A stretch of 64,000 nt of DNA from Kitasatospora cheerisanensis KCTC 2395 (GTDB taxonomy: Bacteria > Actinomycetota > Actinomycetes > Streptomycetales > Streptomycetaceae), in NCBI RefSeq assembly GCF_000696185.1, contig NZ_KK853997.1, positions 2,760,638 to 2,824,637 on the forward strand, written 5' to 3'. The notes under the pieces were generated by a model. That model ran no database searches and was not told where the DNA came from. It worked only from the letters and a program-made list of their open reading frames with translations. Positions 47,351 through 55,871 of this stretch are shown in pieces. Within the stretch, counting starts at the first letter, position 1. The number at the start of each line of letters is the position of its first letter. The position numbers and the translations under genes were made by a program.

Positions 47351-48121
47351 GTGATCGACTGGACCGCTCTTCCGGAACTCGACCCGTCCGAAGCCGAGTT
47401 GGCCGCCGTCGTCGCGGCGCTGCGCTCCCCCGACCCGGTGGAGCGCGACGAGCGGGCCTACTCCCGGCTGGTCGGCTGGGTGCCCGGGCTGGCCGCCGAG
47501 CGCCGACTCGCGCTCGGCGACGCGATGGCGGCCCGGTTCCAGGACCCCGAGATCCAGGCCCGGACCTTCGCCCCGCTGGTCCTCGGCCGCCTCGTGCGGA
47601 CCGGCACCCTGCGCCCCGGCTGGCTGGACGCCTTCACCCGCTGGTACCCCGCGGAGACCGACCTGCGCGGCCACCACCCCGAACTGGGCTGGCTGCACGC
47701 CGTCGCGCACGGCGCCGACCTGCTGGCCGCCTTCGGCCAGCACCCGGAGGTAGACCCGGAGCCGCTGCTGGCCCTCGGCGCGGCCCGACTGCTCGCCCCC
47801 ACCGGCCACGTCTTCGACGCGATGGAGGACGACCGCCTGGGCTTCGCGCTCGCCCTGACTCTGACCCGCCCCGACCTGACGCCAACTCAGGCCGTCGGCT
47901 GGCTGGACGCGGTGGCCGAGGTGTTCGCCACCGGACGCCCCGGCCCGATGCCCGCCGAGGTCTCCAACACCCTCCGCACCCTGCGGGTGGTGCACCTGCT
48001 GGCCGCCTGCGGCGTCCGCCCGACCTGGGGCGGCGAGGAGGTACGGCCCCTGCCGCACGGGCCGGCGGTCGGCCGACGCATCGTCGAGGTCCTGTCGATC
48101 GCCGCGGCGTACATCGGTTGA
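47351..48121 (+). CDS. DUF2785 family protein
   Basis: 256 residues, GTG 47351. All-helical; LRSPDPVERDERAYSRLVGWV, WLDAFTRWYPAETDLRG, LGWLHAVAHGADLLAAFGQHPE and a C-terminal ALALTLTRPDL are typical of DUF2785, a family of unknown function. A conserved HAVAHGAD may carry functional His residues. There is no ribosome site; the mRNA is probably leaderless from the duplicated -10 boxes. Confidence 0.85.
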   Translation: MIDWTALPELDPSEAELAAVVAALRSPDPVERDERAYSRLVGWVPGLAAERRLALGDAMAARFQDPEIQARTFAPLVLGRLVRTGTLRPGWLDAFTRWYPAETDLRGHHPELGWLHAVAHGADLLAAFGQHPEVDPEPLLALGAARLLAPTGHVFDAMEDDRLGFALALTLTRPDLTPTQAVGWLDAVAEVFATGRPGPMPAEVSNTLRTLRVVHLLAACGVRPTWGGEEVRPLPHGPAVGRRIVEVLSIAAAYIG

Positions 48122-48197
48122 CCGGGACGCTGCCTGACACACCATCGCCTGACGTGGCGTCCGGTCCGCTCCCGGGCGGGTTTCGTAGACTGCGGGG

Positions 48198-49031
48198 ATG
48201 CGCAGCAGGGAGTACGGACCGGACCTGCCCCCGCCGTGGAAGCGGCAGCAGCCCGCGCCGGAGGTGGCGGCGGAGCGGGACTTGGTGGTGGAGGAGGCGG
48301 CGACCGGCTTCTGCGGGGCGGTGGTCCGGTGCGAGCGGACTGCGGAGGGCTTCACCGTCACCCTTGAGGACCGGTTCGGCAAGCACCGGGTGTTCCCGCT
48401 GGTGCCGCGCGGCTTCCTGCTGGAGGGGCGGGTGGTGACGCTGGTCCGCCCGACCGGCCCCGCCCCGCAGCGCGGCCCCGGACGGACGGCCTCCGGGTCG
48501 ATAGCGGTGCCCGGGGCGCGCGCCCGGGTGGCGCGCGAGTCGCGGATCTACGTCGAGGGCCGGCACGACGCCGAGCTGGTCGAACGCGTCTGGGGCGACG
48601 ACCTGCGGATCGAGGGCGTGGTCGTCGAGTTCCTGGAGGGCGTGGACGACCTGCCCGCGATCGTCGCCGAGTTCGCCCCCGGCCCGGGCCGCCGCCTGGG
48701 CGTCCTGGTCGACCACCTGCTGCCCGGCACCAAGGAGCACCGGATCGCCGCCCAGGTGACCGGCGACCACGTCTTGGTCGTCGGCCACCCGTACGTCGAC
48801 ATCTGGCAGGCCGTCAAACCGGCCAGCCTCGGCTTCGCCACCTGGCCCGACGTACCGCGCGGCGAGGTGTGGAAGGAGGGCATCTGCCGCCGCCTCGGCT
48901 GGCCGGTGGACACCCCCGCTGCCTGGAAGCGCATCCTCGCCTCGGTCGACGGCTGGAAGGATCTGGAGCCGGAACTCCTCGGCCGCGTCGAGGAGTTGAT
49001 TGACTTCGTCACCCAGCCGGGCAGCGACTGA
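48198..49031 (+). CDS. DUF3097 family protein
   Basis: 277 residues, ATG 48198. MRSREYGPDLPPPWK at the start, AVVRCERTAEGFTVTLEDRFGKHRVFPL, and the block SRIYVEGRHDAELVERVWGDDLRIEGVVVEFLEGVDDLP (Toprim-like pattern of acidic residues) match the actinobacterial DUF3097 family. LLPGTKEHRIA and HPYVDIWQAVKP follow. Function unproven; a Toprim-like fold is a guess from the GRHDAEL and LVDHLLPGTKE motifs. TAGACT lies six bases before the ATG, so it is probably leaderless. Confidence 0.88.
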   Translation: MRSREYGPDLPPPWKRQQPAPEVAAERDLVVEEAATGFCGAVVRCERTAEGFTVTLEDRFGKHRVFPLVPRGFLLEGRVVTLVRPTGPAPQRGPGRTASGSIAVPGARARVARESRIYVEGRHDAELVERVWGDDLRIEGVVVEFLEGVDDLPAIVAEFAPGPGRRLGVLVDHLLPGTKEHRIAAQVTGDHVLVVGHPYVDIWQAVKPASLGFATWPDVPRGEVWKEGICRRLGWPVDTPAAWKRILASVDGWKDLEPELLGRVEELIDFVTQPGSD

Positions 49032-49240
49032 CAGCCCGGGCCGGCGGCTCATATCCCGGGACGACTGCGGCTGGCGTCCCGGGGCGACCGTGGCTGGCGC
49101 CCTGGCGCCCGGGCGGGCGGCGGCCGACGGTCCTGGCCGACCACGGCTGACGCCCCGGCGGACGACAGCCGACGGTCCCCGACCGCGGCCGGCCGGCGGC
49201 CCGGACCGCCTGCGGCCCGCGGTCGTTCCGCCGCTGCGCC
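49032..49240. other. convergent intergenic region with degenerate repeats
   Basis: 209 bases between DUF3097 and the membrane partner of the sigma factor. It consists of imperfect repeats around GGCTGGCG, GGCCGAC and CGACGGTC. No gene is supported; partial self-complementarity may serve termination from both sides. Confidence 0.45.
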
Positions 49241-49903
49241 TCAGCCGGTCGGCGACGCGGACGGCAGGACGGTCGGCGTCGGGCTCGGCAAGGTGGATGG
49301 GTCGATCACCTGCCCCACCACGATCCGCGTGGCGGGCACGCAGGCGGGCACCGTCTCCACCACCACGGCCCGGAAGGTGTTCAGCACCCCGGCCGAGGTC
49401 TCGACCCGACCCGCCGTCAGCAGCACCGTCGACCCGGGTGGGACGAGCGCCGGGTCGATCCGCACCGTGCCCGGGCCGTCGCCCGGTCGCACCCGGTCGG
49501 ACTGGGCGCGGGTGCCGGCCGGCTCCGGCAGCGTGCACTCCTCGGGCGTCCGCGCCTCCTCGATCCCGGTCGCCCGCACTCCGTACCGCTGCAGGGTGGC
49601 GACCAGGTCGGGCAGCGCGGCCGGGTCGCGCAGCTGCAGCGCGATGGTGCCGTCGGACTCCTGGGTGACGGCGTACGCGGCGTTGCCGCCGTGCTCGCCG
49701 CCGAGCGCCATCGGCAGCACCAGCGCGGTGGCCAAGGCCGCCGCGCCGACCGCGAGGGCGGCGAGCAGCGGGCGGCGGCGCAGCACGCCCCGGCGGGCCC
49801 TCGCGGCGGCTCCGGCGCGTTCGGCGGCGAGGGCGGCGAGCTCCTCGCCGAGCCGCTGCTCGAAGTGGCTGGTGGACGGGGTGCGGCGGTCTGGGCTGGT
49901 CAC
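49241..49903 (-). CDS. membrane-anchored partner of an ECF sigma factor
   Basis: 220 residues, GTG start overlapping the sigma stop (GTGA). About 45 cytoplasmic residues (FEQRLGEELAALAAERAG, then RARRGVLRRR), one membrane helix about 46-68, and an extracytoplasmic domain of about 150 residues with two Cys (123, 188) and a Pro/Thr/Ser tail. It lacks the classical zinc anti-sigma HxxxCxxC motif. The context suggests an anti-sigma or regulatory role, by inference. Confidence 0.75.
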   Translation of the reverse strand: MTSPDRRTPSTSHFEQRLGEELAALAAERAGAAARARRGVLRRRPLLAALAVGAAALATALVLPMALGGEHGGNAAYAVTQESDGTIALQLRDPAALPDLVATLQRYGVRATGIEEARTPEECTLPEPAGTRAQSDRVRPGDGPGTVRIDPALVPPGSTVLLTAGRVETSAGVLNTFRAVVVETVPACVPATRIVVGQVIDPSTLPSPTPTVLPSASPTG

Positions 49904-50547
49904 GAGGTCACCTCGATCATCGGGTCGGCAGGGGCGGCGGGGCGGGGCAGCAGCGGGCCGGGCCTCGGCAGGTCCTTGCGGGCGGGGCGGCGTTCGGCCC
50001 CGAGCTGCCGCCTGGCGCGGTGCATCCGCACCCGGACGGTGGCCTGTGAGATGCCGAGCGCCTGTGCGGTCTCGGCGGTGGTCAGGCCGTCCATGACGAC
50101 CAGGTCGAGGACCTCGCGCAGCGGGGCGCTGAGGCCCGCGTGCCGCTGCGCCAGGTCGCGGACGGCGCGTTGGGCGTCGATCCGCTCCTCCAGGGCGAGG
50201 ATGTCCTCCTCGTCGAGCAGACGGCGGCCGGACAGTCGCCCGATCGCCCGCCGTTCGCGGTGGTCGCCCCGCCGGTGCCCGGCGATGACGTACCGGGCGA
50301 TGCCGTACAGCCAGCCGATCGCGCTGCCGCGTTCGGGCCGGTAGCTGCCGGCGGCCTCCAGCGCGGCGACGAAGATGTCGGCAGTGAGATCGGCCGCCAG
50401 GTGCGGGTCGCTGACCCGGCGGGTGACGAAGCCGAGTATGGCGTCGACGTGCTGGCGGTAGAACGCGCCGAAGCCGTCCGGAGTGGTCAGCTCCGGCGGA
50501 CGGCCCTCGGGGCGCGCCTCGTGGCGTTGCTGCTCACGGATGCGCAT
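49900..50547 (-). CDS. ECF RNA polymerase sigma factor
   Basis: 215 residues, ATG 50545-50547 after GAGGAGG. Region 2 (30-100: FYRQHVDAILGFVTRRVSDPHLAADLTADIFVAALEAAGSY, GWLYGIARYVIAGHRR) and region 4 (140-190: LREVLDLVVMDGLTTAETAQALGISQATVRVRMHRARRQL). The C-terminal tail is Pro-rich. It is translationally coupled to the membrane protein downstream, the usual sigma/anti-sigma layout. Target promoters unknown. Confidence 0.93.
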   Translation of the reverse strand: MRIREQQRHEARPEGRPPELTTPDGFGAFYRQHVDAILGFVTRRVSDPHLAADLTADIFVAALEAAGSYRPERGSAIGWLYGIARYVIAGHRRGDHRERRAIGRLSGRRLLDEEDILALEERIDAQRAVRDLAQRHAGLSAPLREVLDLVVMDGLTTAETAQALGISQATVRVRMHRARRQLGAERRPARKDLPRPGPLLPRPAAPADPMIEVTS

Positions 50548-50682
50548 GCGTCCCTCCTCGGTCGGGGGGACCCGGTGGGTCCCTTCACCGAGTACTTGGC
50601 CGCAGCCCCTCGGACCGTTTCACCGGCGTCACTCGTTCGTGTCGCGGCGGCCGGGCGACCGGTCGCACGCGACTGCGGCGGC

Positions 50683-51912
50683 TCAGTCGACCAGGTCGCG
50701 GACCACCGCGTCGGCCAGCAGCCGACCGCGCAGGGTCAGCGCGGCCCGGCCGTGCGCGTACGGGCCGGGCTCCAGCAGGCCGTCGGCGAGGGCCCGGTCG
50801 GCGGCCTTGCGGCCGGTGTCGGTGAGCAGGTCGAGCGGGCAGCCCTCGACCAGGCGGAGCTCCAGCAGGATCCGCTCGACCCGCCGGTCCTCGCCGGCCA
50901 GCACCTCGCGGCCCAGCGCGGGCGTGCGGCCCTCGGCGAGCGCCTGGGCGTACGCGGCCGGGTGCTTGGCGTTCCACCAGCGGACCCCGCCGACGTGGCT
51001 GTGCGCGCCCGGGCCGGCGCCCCACCAGTCGGCACCGGTCCAGTACAGCTCGTTGTGGCGGCACCGGCCCTCGGGCGTGGTGGCCCAGTTGGAGACCTCG
51101 TACCAGGAGTAGCCGGCGGCGGCGAGCGCCCGGTCGGCCATCAGGTAGCGGTCGGCGTGCACGTCGTCGTCGATCATCGGCAGTTCGCCGCGCCGGACCC
51201 GGGCGGCCAGCCGGGTGCCGTCCTCGACGATCAACGAGTACGCGGAGACGTGGTCGGGGCGGGCGCCGATCGCGGCGTCCAGCGAGGCCTGCCAGTCCTG
51301 GTCGCTCTCGCCGGGGGTGCCGTAGATCAGGTCCAGGTTGACGTGCTCGAAGCCGGCCTCGCGGGCCTCGGCGACGCAGGCCTCCGGGCGGCCCGGGGTG
51401 TGGTGGCGGTCCAGGATCTTCAGCACGTGCGGGCGGGCGCTCTGCATGCCGAAGGAGATCCGGTTGTAGCCGCCCTCGCGCAGTTCGGAGAGGTAGGCCG
51501 GGTCGACCGACTCCGGGTTGGCCTCGGTGGTGACCTCCGCGTCCTCGGCGAGGCCGAACTCCTCGCGCAGCGCGGCCAGCATCCGCACCAGGTCGCGGGC
51601 GGGCAGCAGGGTGGGGGTGCCGCCGCCGAGGAACACCGTCCGCACCGGCAGGTCGGCGTCGCCCAGCACGCGGCGGGCGAGCCGGATCTCGGCGATCACG
51701 TTGTCGGCGTAGGTGTCCTGCGAGGCGACCGCGCCGGAGGAGCGCAGCTCGGTGGCCGTGTAGGTGTTGAAGTCGCAGTAGCCGCAGCGGCTGGCGCAGT
51801 ACGGCACGTGCAGGTAGAAGCCGAACGGCCGGGTGCCGAGTCCGTCCAGGGCGTGGGCGGGCAGCGAGCCGTCGGACGGCACGGGTTCGCCGTCGGGAAG
51901 TGCGGAGGGCAT
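50683..51912 (-). CDS. hemW: radical SAM protein HemW (heme chaperone family)
   Basis: 409 residues, ATG 51910-51912. The 4Fe-4S/SAM motif CASRCGYCDF, FLGGGTPTLLPA, EANPESVD and GMQSARPHVLKILDR are present. HemW-type rather than true coproporphyrinogen oxidase, as annotated for the family. The C-terminal domain has ELYWTGADWWGAGPGAHSHV. GACAAT lies six bases upstream of the ATG, predicting a leaderless mRNA even though fadD is just upstream. Confidence 0.95.
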   Translation of the reverse strand: MPSALPDGEPVPSDGSLPAHALDGLGTRPFGFYLHVPYCASRCGYCDFNTYTATELRSSGAVASQDTYADNVIAEIRLARRVLGDADLPVRTVFLGGGTPTLLPARDLVRMLAALREEFGLAEDAEVTTEANPESVDPAYLSELREGGYNRISFGMQSARPHVLKILDRHHTPGRPEACVAEAREAGFEHVNLDLIYGTPGESDQDWQASLDAAIGARPDHVSAYSLIVEDGTRLAARVRRGELPMIDDDVHADRYLMADRALAAAGYSWYEVSNWATTPEGRCRHNELYWTGADWWGAGPGAHSHVGGVRWWNAKHPAAYAQALAEGRTPALGREVLAGEDRRVERILLELRLVEGCPLDLLTDTGRKAADRALADGLLEPGPYAHGRAALTLRGRLLADAVVRDLVD

Positions 51913-51922
51913 GCGCCCATTG

Positions 51923-51960
51923 TCCGGTACGGCCCGGGAAACTCCGAAGGCCGTACCGGA
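51923..51960 (-). terminator. fadD terminator / hemW upstream hairpin
   Basis: A perfect 12-bp stem (51923-51934 with 51949-51960) and 14-nt loop begin 12 bases after the fadD stop. Its last base pair nearly touches the hemW -10 (51919-51924), so the two signals overlap. Confidence 0.75.
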
Positions 51961-51971
51961 ACCGTGCGGGC

Positions 51972-53873
51972 TCAGGCCTCGTTGGTGCCCGCGTACATCT
52001 CGGAGACCCGGTCGGCGTAGGTCTGCTCCACCACCGGGCGCTTGATCTTCAGGCTGGGGGTAAGTTCGCCGTGCTCGATGTCCAGGTCGCGCGGGAGCAG
52101 GGTGAACTTCTTGATCGTCTGCCAGCGCTGCAGCTCGCCGTTGAGGCGCTTCACGAAGCCGTCGATCAGCTCCACGGTGGACGGGTCGGCGACCACCTCG
52201 GCGTACGACTTGCCGGCCATGCCGTGCTCGGCCGCCCACGGCATGATCACCGTCTCGTCCAGGCCGATCAGCGCGGTGCAGTAGTTGCGGCCGTTGCCGA
52301 TCACCAGGATGTTGCTGACGAACGGGCAGATCGCCTTGAACTTGCCCTCGACCTCGCTCGGCGCGACGTACTTGCCGCCGGAGGTCTTGAACATGTCCTT
52401 CTTGCGGTCGGTGATCCGCAGGTAGCCGCCCGCGCCGAGCTCGCCGATGTCGCCGGTGTGGAACCAGCCGTCCGGCTCCAGGACCTCGGCGGTCTGCTCG
52501 GGCATCTCGTGGTAGCCGCGCATGATGCCCGGGCCGCGCAGCAGGATCTCGCCGTCCTCGGCGATCCGGACCTCGGTGCCGGGCAGCGGGATGCCGACGG
52601 TGCCGACCCGGAAGTCCTCCGCCCGGTTCACGGTGGAGCCGGCCGAGGTCTCGGTCAGGCCGTAGCCCTCCAGCACCGGGACGCCCGCGCCCTTGAAGAA
52701 GTAGCCGATCTCCGGGGCGAGCGCCGCGCTGCCGGACACCGCGCCGCGCAGCCGGCCGCCGAACGCCGCCCGGATCTTGGTGTACACCAGCTTGTCGGCC
52801 AGTGCGTGCTGCAGCCGCAGGCCCAGCGGGGCGCTCTCGTGGCCGTGCGCGACCTTGTTGGCCTGGATGGTCTGCGCGTAGTCGCGGGCCACCTTGGCCG
52901 CCCACATGAAGATCTTGTACTTGGCGCCGCCCTCGGCCCGGGCCTTGCCCGCGATGCCGTTGTAGACCTTCTCGAAGATCCGCGGCGCGGACGCCATCAG
53001 GGTCGGCCGGATCACCGGCAGGTTGTGGATGATCCGGTCCACCCGGCCGTCCACCGCCATCACGTGGCCGGTGGCGATCTGACCGGAGATCAGCGTCTTG
53101 CCGAACACGTGCGACAGCGGCAGCCACATGAACTGCACGTCGTCCGAGCGCAGCAGCCCGCTCTCCTCCTGCGCCACGCCCTCGTACGACCAGCAGTCGT
53201 GCACCAGGCGCACGCCCTTGGGGCGGCCGGTGGTGCCGGAGGTGTAGATCAGGGTGGCCAGCTGCTCCTTGTCGAGCGAGTCGATCGCCTTGTCGACGGC
53301 GTCCGGGTTCTCGGCCAGGTGCTCGGCACCGCGCCGCTCCAGTTCGGCCAGGGTCAGCACGGTCAGGCCGTCGGCCTCCGGTGCGTCGCCGCCCGGCGCG
53401 TCGAACAGGATGACGTACTCCAGGGCGGGCAGCTCGGCCTTCTGCTCGACGGCCTTGCGCAGCTGGCTCTGGTTCTCGGCGAACAGCGCGCGGCTGCCGG
53501 AGTTGGCCAGGATGAACGCGGTCTCGTCGGAGTTGGTGCTCGGGTAGACGGTGGTGGTGGCCGCGCCGGCGCACATGTTGCCGAGGTCGGCGAGGATCCA
53601 CTCGATCCGGGTGGCGGAGGCGATCGCGACCCGGTCCTCGGGCCGGATGCCGAGCGCCATCAGGCCGGCCGCGACGGCGCGGATCCGCTCGTTCGCCTGG
53701 GCCCAGGTCAGTGACCGCCACTGCTCGGCGCCCGGCGCGCTGTCCGCTGCCTGCTCGTCCACCGGGACCGGGTACCGGTACGCCTCACCGTTCGGCGTGG
53801 CCTTTACCCTGCTGAGCAGAAGATGCGCCACGGAGGGCGGACGCCGCTCGATCATGGACTGCGCGGAACTCAA
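51972..53873 (-). CDS. fadD: long-chain fatty acid-CoA ligase
   Basis: 633 residues. ANL superfamily: P-loop LIYTSGTTGRPKGV, EGYGLTETSAGSTV, DGWFHTGDIGEL, RITDRKKDMFKTSGGKYVAPSEVE and catalytic Lys in TPSLKIKR. Activates fatty acids with ATP and CoA. TTG 53871-53873 has GGAGG six bases upstream and is preferred; ATG 53853-53855 lacks a ribosome site. Confidence 0.95.
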   Translation of the reverse strand: MSSAQSMIERRPPSVAHLLLSRVKATPNGEAYRYPVPVDEQAADSAPGAEQWRSLTWAQANERIRAVAAGLMALGIRPEDRVAIASATRIEWILADLGNMCAGAATTTVYPSTNSDETAFILANSGSRALFAENQSQLRKAVEQKAELPALEYVILFDAPGGDAPEADGLTVLTLAELERRGAEHLAENPDAVDKAIDSLDKEQLATLIYTSGTTGRPKGVRLVHDCWSYEGVAQEESGLLRSDDVQFMWLPLSHVFGKTLISGQIATGHVMAVDGRVDRIIHNLPVIRPTLMASAPRIFEKVYNGIAGKARAEGGAKYKIFMWAAKVARDYAQTIQANKVAHGHESAPLGLRLQHALADKLVYTKIRAAFGGRLRGAVSGSAALAPEIGYFFKGAGVPVLEGYGLTETSAGSTVNRAEDFRVGTVGIPLPGTEVRIAEDGEILLRGPGIMRGYHEMPEQTAEVLEPDGWFHTGDIGELGAGGYLRITDRKKDMFKTSGGKYVAPSEVEGKFKAICPFVSNILVIGNGRNYCTALIGLDETVIMPWAAEHGMAGKSYAEVVADPSTVELIDGFVKRLNGELQRWQTIKKFTLLPRDLDIEHGELTPSLKIKRPVVEQTYADRVSEMYAGTNEA

Positions 53874-54137
53874 CGAGGACCTCCGGGGGCGGGTGGACCG
53901 AGAGTGGGTGAGCGCCGGCCGTGGGGGCGGCCGACAACCGACTTAACCGGTGAGTAACAAGAGGGCAATCAGCAGCCTAGGGGGTGAAAAGCCGTTCCGT
54001 AAGGGGGTGACGTGAGCTGGCACACTCACGGGGCGGCAGTGCAGGCCCACAGTGCAGGCCCGGTCCACGGGTGAAGCTTTTTCACAAGTACCCGAATTTG
54101 GGATGCGCGCGTCCCCTCCGAAGACGAGAGTGTCACG
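53874..54137. other. fadD/ABC exporter divergent intergenic region
   Basis: 264 bases. It holds two divergent promoters. GTGCAGGCCC occurs twice (near 54039-54061), and GTGAA-GCTTT-TTCAC (54071-54085) is a small inverted repeat. No clear -10/-35 could be fixed. Confidence 0.45.
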
Positions 54138-55871
54138 GTGCTTTTCAGACTTCTACGGGCCCATCTCGGCCCCTACTCCCGCGACATCACAGTGCTGGTG
54201 CTGCTCCAACTGATCTCCACCATCGGCATGCTGTACCTGCCGACGCTGAACGCCGACATCATCGACAGCGGCGTCCTCAAGGGCGACACCGGATACATCC
54301 TGCGGGTCGGCGGCGTGATGGTCGGCGTCTCGCTCGCCCAGGCCGCCTGCTCGATCGGCGCGGTGTACTTCGGCGCCCGCACCGCGATGGCCATCGGCCG
54401 CGACCTCCGCGCCGGCGTGTTCTCCCGGGTGCAGGAGTTCTCCGCCCGTGAGCTCAACCAGTTCGGTGCCCCGTCGCTGATCACCCGCACCACCAACGAC
54501 GTCCAGCAGGTCCAGATGCTGGCGCTGATGACCTTCACGCTGATGGTCGCCGCGCCGATCATGTGCGTCGGCGGCGTCGTCATGGCGCTCAACCAGGACG
54601 TGCCGCTGTCCGGCCTGCTGCTGGCCGTGGTGCCCGCGCTGGGCGCCGTCGTCACCGTGCTGGTCGGCAAGATGCGGCCGCAGTTCCGCGGCATGCAGAC
54701 CCGGATCGACGCGGTCAACCGGATCATGCGCGAGCAGATCACCGGCATCCGGGTCATCCGCGCCTTCGTCAAGGACGACCACGAGAAGCAGCGCTTCACC
54801 GGCGCCAACGGCGAACTCGCCGACTACTCGCTGCGGGTCGGCCGGCTGATGTCGCTGATGTTCCCCGTCGTCATGGGCGTCGTGAACATCTCCAGCGTCG
54901 CCGTGTTCTGGTTCGGTGCGCACCGCATCGACAGCGGCGGCATGCAGATCGGCGCGCTCACCGCATTCCTCTCCTATCTGATGCAGATTCTGATGAGCGT
55001 CATGATGGCCACCTTCATGTTCATGATGGTGCCGCGCGCCGAGGTCTGCGCCGAGCGCATCCAGGAAGTGCTGGGGACCTCCTCCAGCGTCGTCCCGCCG
55101 CTCGCCCCCGTCACCGAACTGCGCGCCCACGGCACGCTGGAGCTGCGCGGCGTGGACTTCCGCTACCCCGGCGCTGAGGTGCCCGTGCTGCGCGGGATCG
55201 ACCTGGCCGCCCGGCCCGGCGAGACCACCGCCGTCATCGGCTCCACCGGCTCCGGCAAGACCACCCTGCTCGGACTCGTCCCCCGGCTGTTCGACGCCAC
55301 CGGCGGCGAAGTCCTGATCGACGGCGTGGACGTCCGCGACCTCGACCCGCAGAAGCTGTCCGAGGTCATCGGCCTCGTCCCGCAGAAGCCGTACCTGTTC
55401 TCTGGCACCGTCGCCTCCAACCTCCGCTACGGCAAGCCCGACGCCACCGACGAGGAGCTCTGGCACGCCCTGGAGATCGCCCAGGCCAAGGACTTCGTGG
55501 CGAAGTTCCCCGAGGGCCTGGACGCCCCGATAGCGCAGGGCGGCACCAACGTCTCCGGCGGCCAGCGCCAGCGCCTGGCGATCGCCCGGGCCCTGGTCCG
55601 CAAGCCGGAGATCTACCTGTTCGACGACTCCTTCTCGGCGCTCGACTACGCCACCGACGCCCGGCTGCGCGCCGCGCTCGCCGACGAGACCCAGAACGCC
55701 ACCGTGGTGATCGTCGCCCAGCGCGTCTCCACCATCCGCGACGCCGACCGGATCATCGTCCTCGACGAGGGCGCCGTCGTCGGCACCGGCACCCACCAGG
55801 AGCTGATGGCCGACAACCCGACGTACCGGGAGATCGTGCTCTCCCAGCTCACCGAGCAGGAGGCGGCGTGA
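54138..55871 (+). CDS. heterodimeric ABC exporter subunit, degenerate Walker B
   Basis: 577 residues, GTG 54138. Six membrane helices (TMD 1-310), then the ATPase: Walker A GSTGSGKT, Q-loop GLVPQKPYLFSG, signature VSGGQRQRLAIARA, Walker B YLFDDSFSALD and switch His replaced by Gln (VVIVAQRVSTI). The catalytic Glu after Walker B is Asp and the H-loop His is Gln, so this site hydrolyses poorly, as in TM287-type subunits. It is coupled (GTGA) to the second subunit. Confidence 0.95.
   Translation: MLFRLLRAHLGPYSRDITVLVLLQLISTIGMLYLPTLNADIIDSGVLKGDTGYILRVGGVMVGVSLAQAACSIGAVYFGARTAMAIGRDLRAGVFSRVQEFSARELNQFGAPSLITRTTNDVQQVQMLALMTFTLMVAAPIMCVGGVVMALNQDVPLSGLLLAVVPALGAVVTVLVGKMRPQFRGMQTRIDAVNRIMREQITGIRVIRAFVKDDHEKQRFTGANGELADYSLRVGRLMSLMFPVVMGVVNISSVAVFWFGAHRIDSGGMQIGALTAFLSYLMQILMSVMMATFMFMMVPRAEVCAERIQEVLGTSSSVVPPLAPVTELRAHGTLELRGVDFRYPGAEVPVLRGIDLAARPGETTAVIGSTGSGKTTLLGLVPRLFDATGGEVLIDGVDVRDLDPQKLSEVIGLVPQKPYLFSGTVASNLRYGKPDATDEELWHALEIAQAKDFVAKFPEGLDAPIAQGGTNVSGGQRQRLAIARALVRKPEIYLFDDSFSALDYATDARLRAALADETQNATVVIVAQRVSTIRDADRIIVLDEGAVVGTGTHQELMADNPTYREIVLSQLTEQEAA

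Noticed and set aside
50683..53721. A 1012-codon minus-strand open frame covering hemW and part of fadD
   Set aside because: Its first 600 codons are out of frame with fadD and the last 400 are hemW; it is a chance read-through of two genes, not a fusion.
54069..54087. A Rex-like site (TTGTGAA...TTCACCC) upstream of the ABC exporter
   Set aside because: The spacer is one base too long and the second half-site is degenerate, so it does not fit the Rex consensus.
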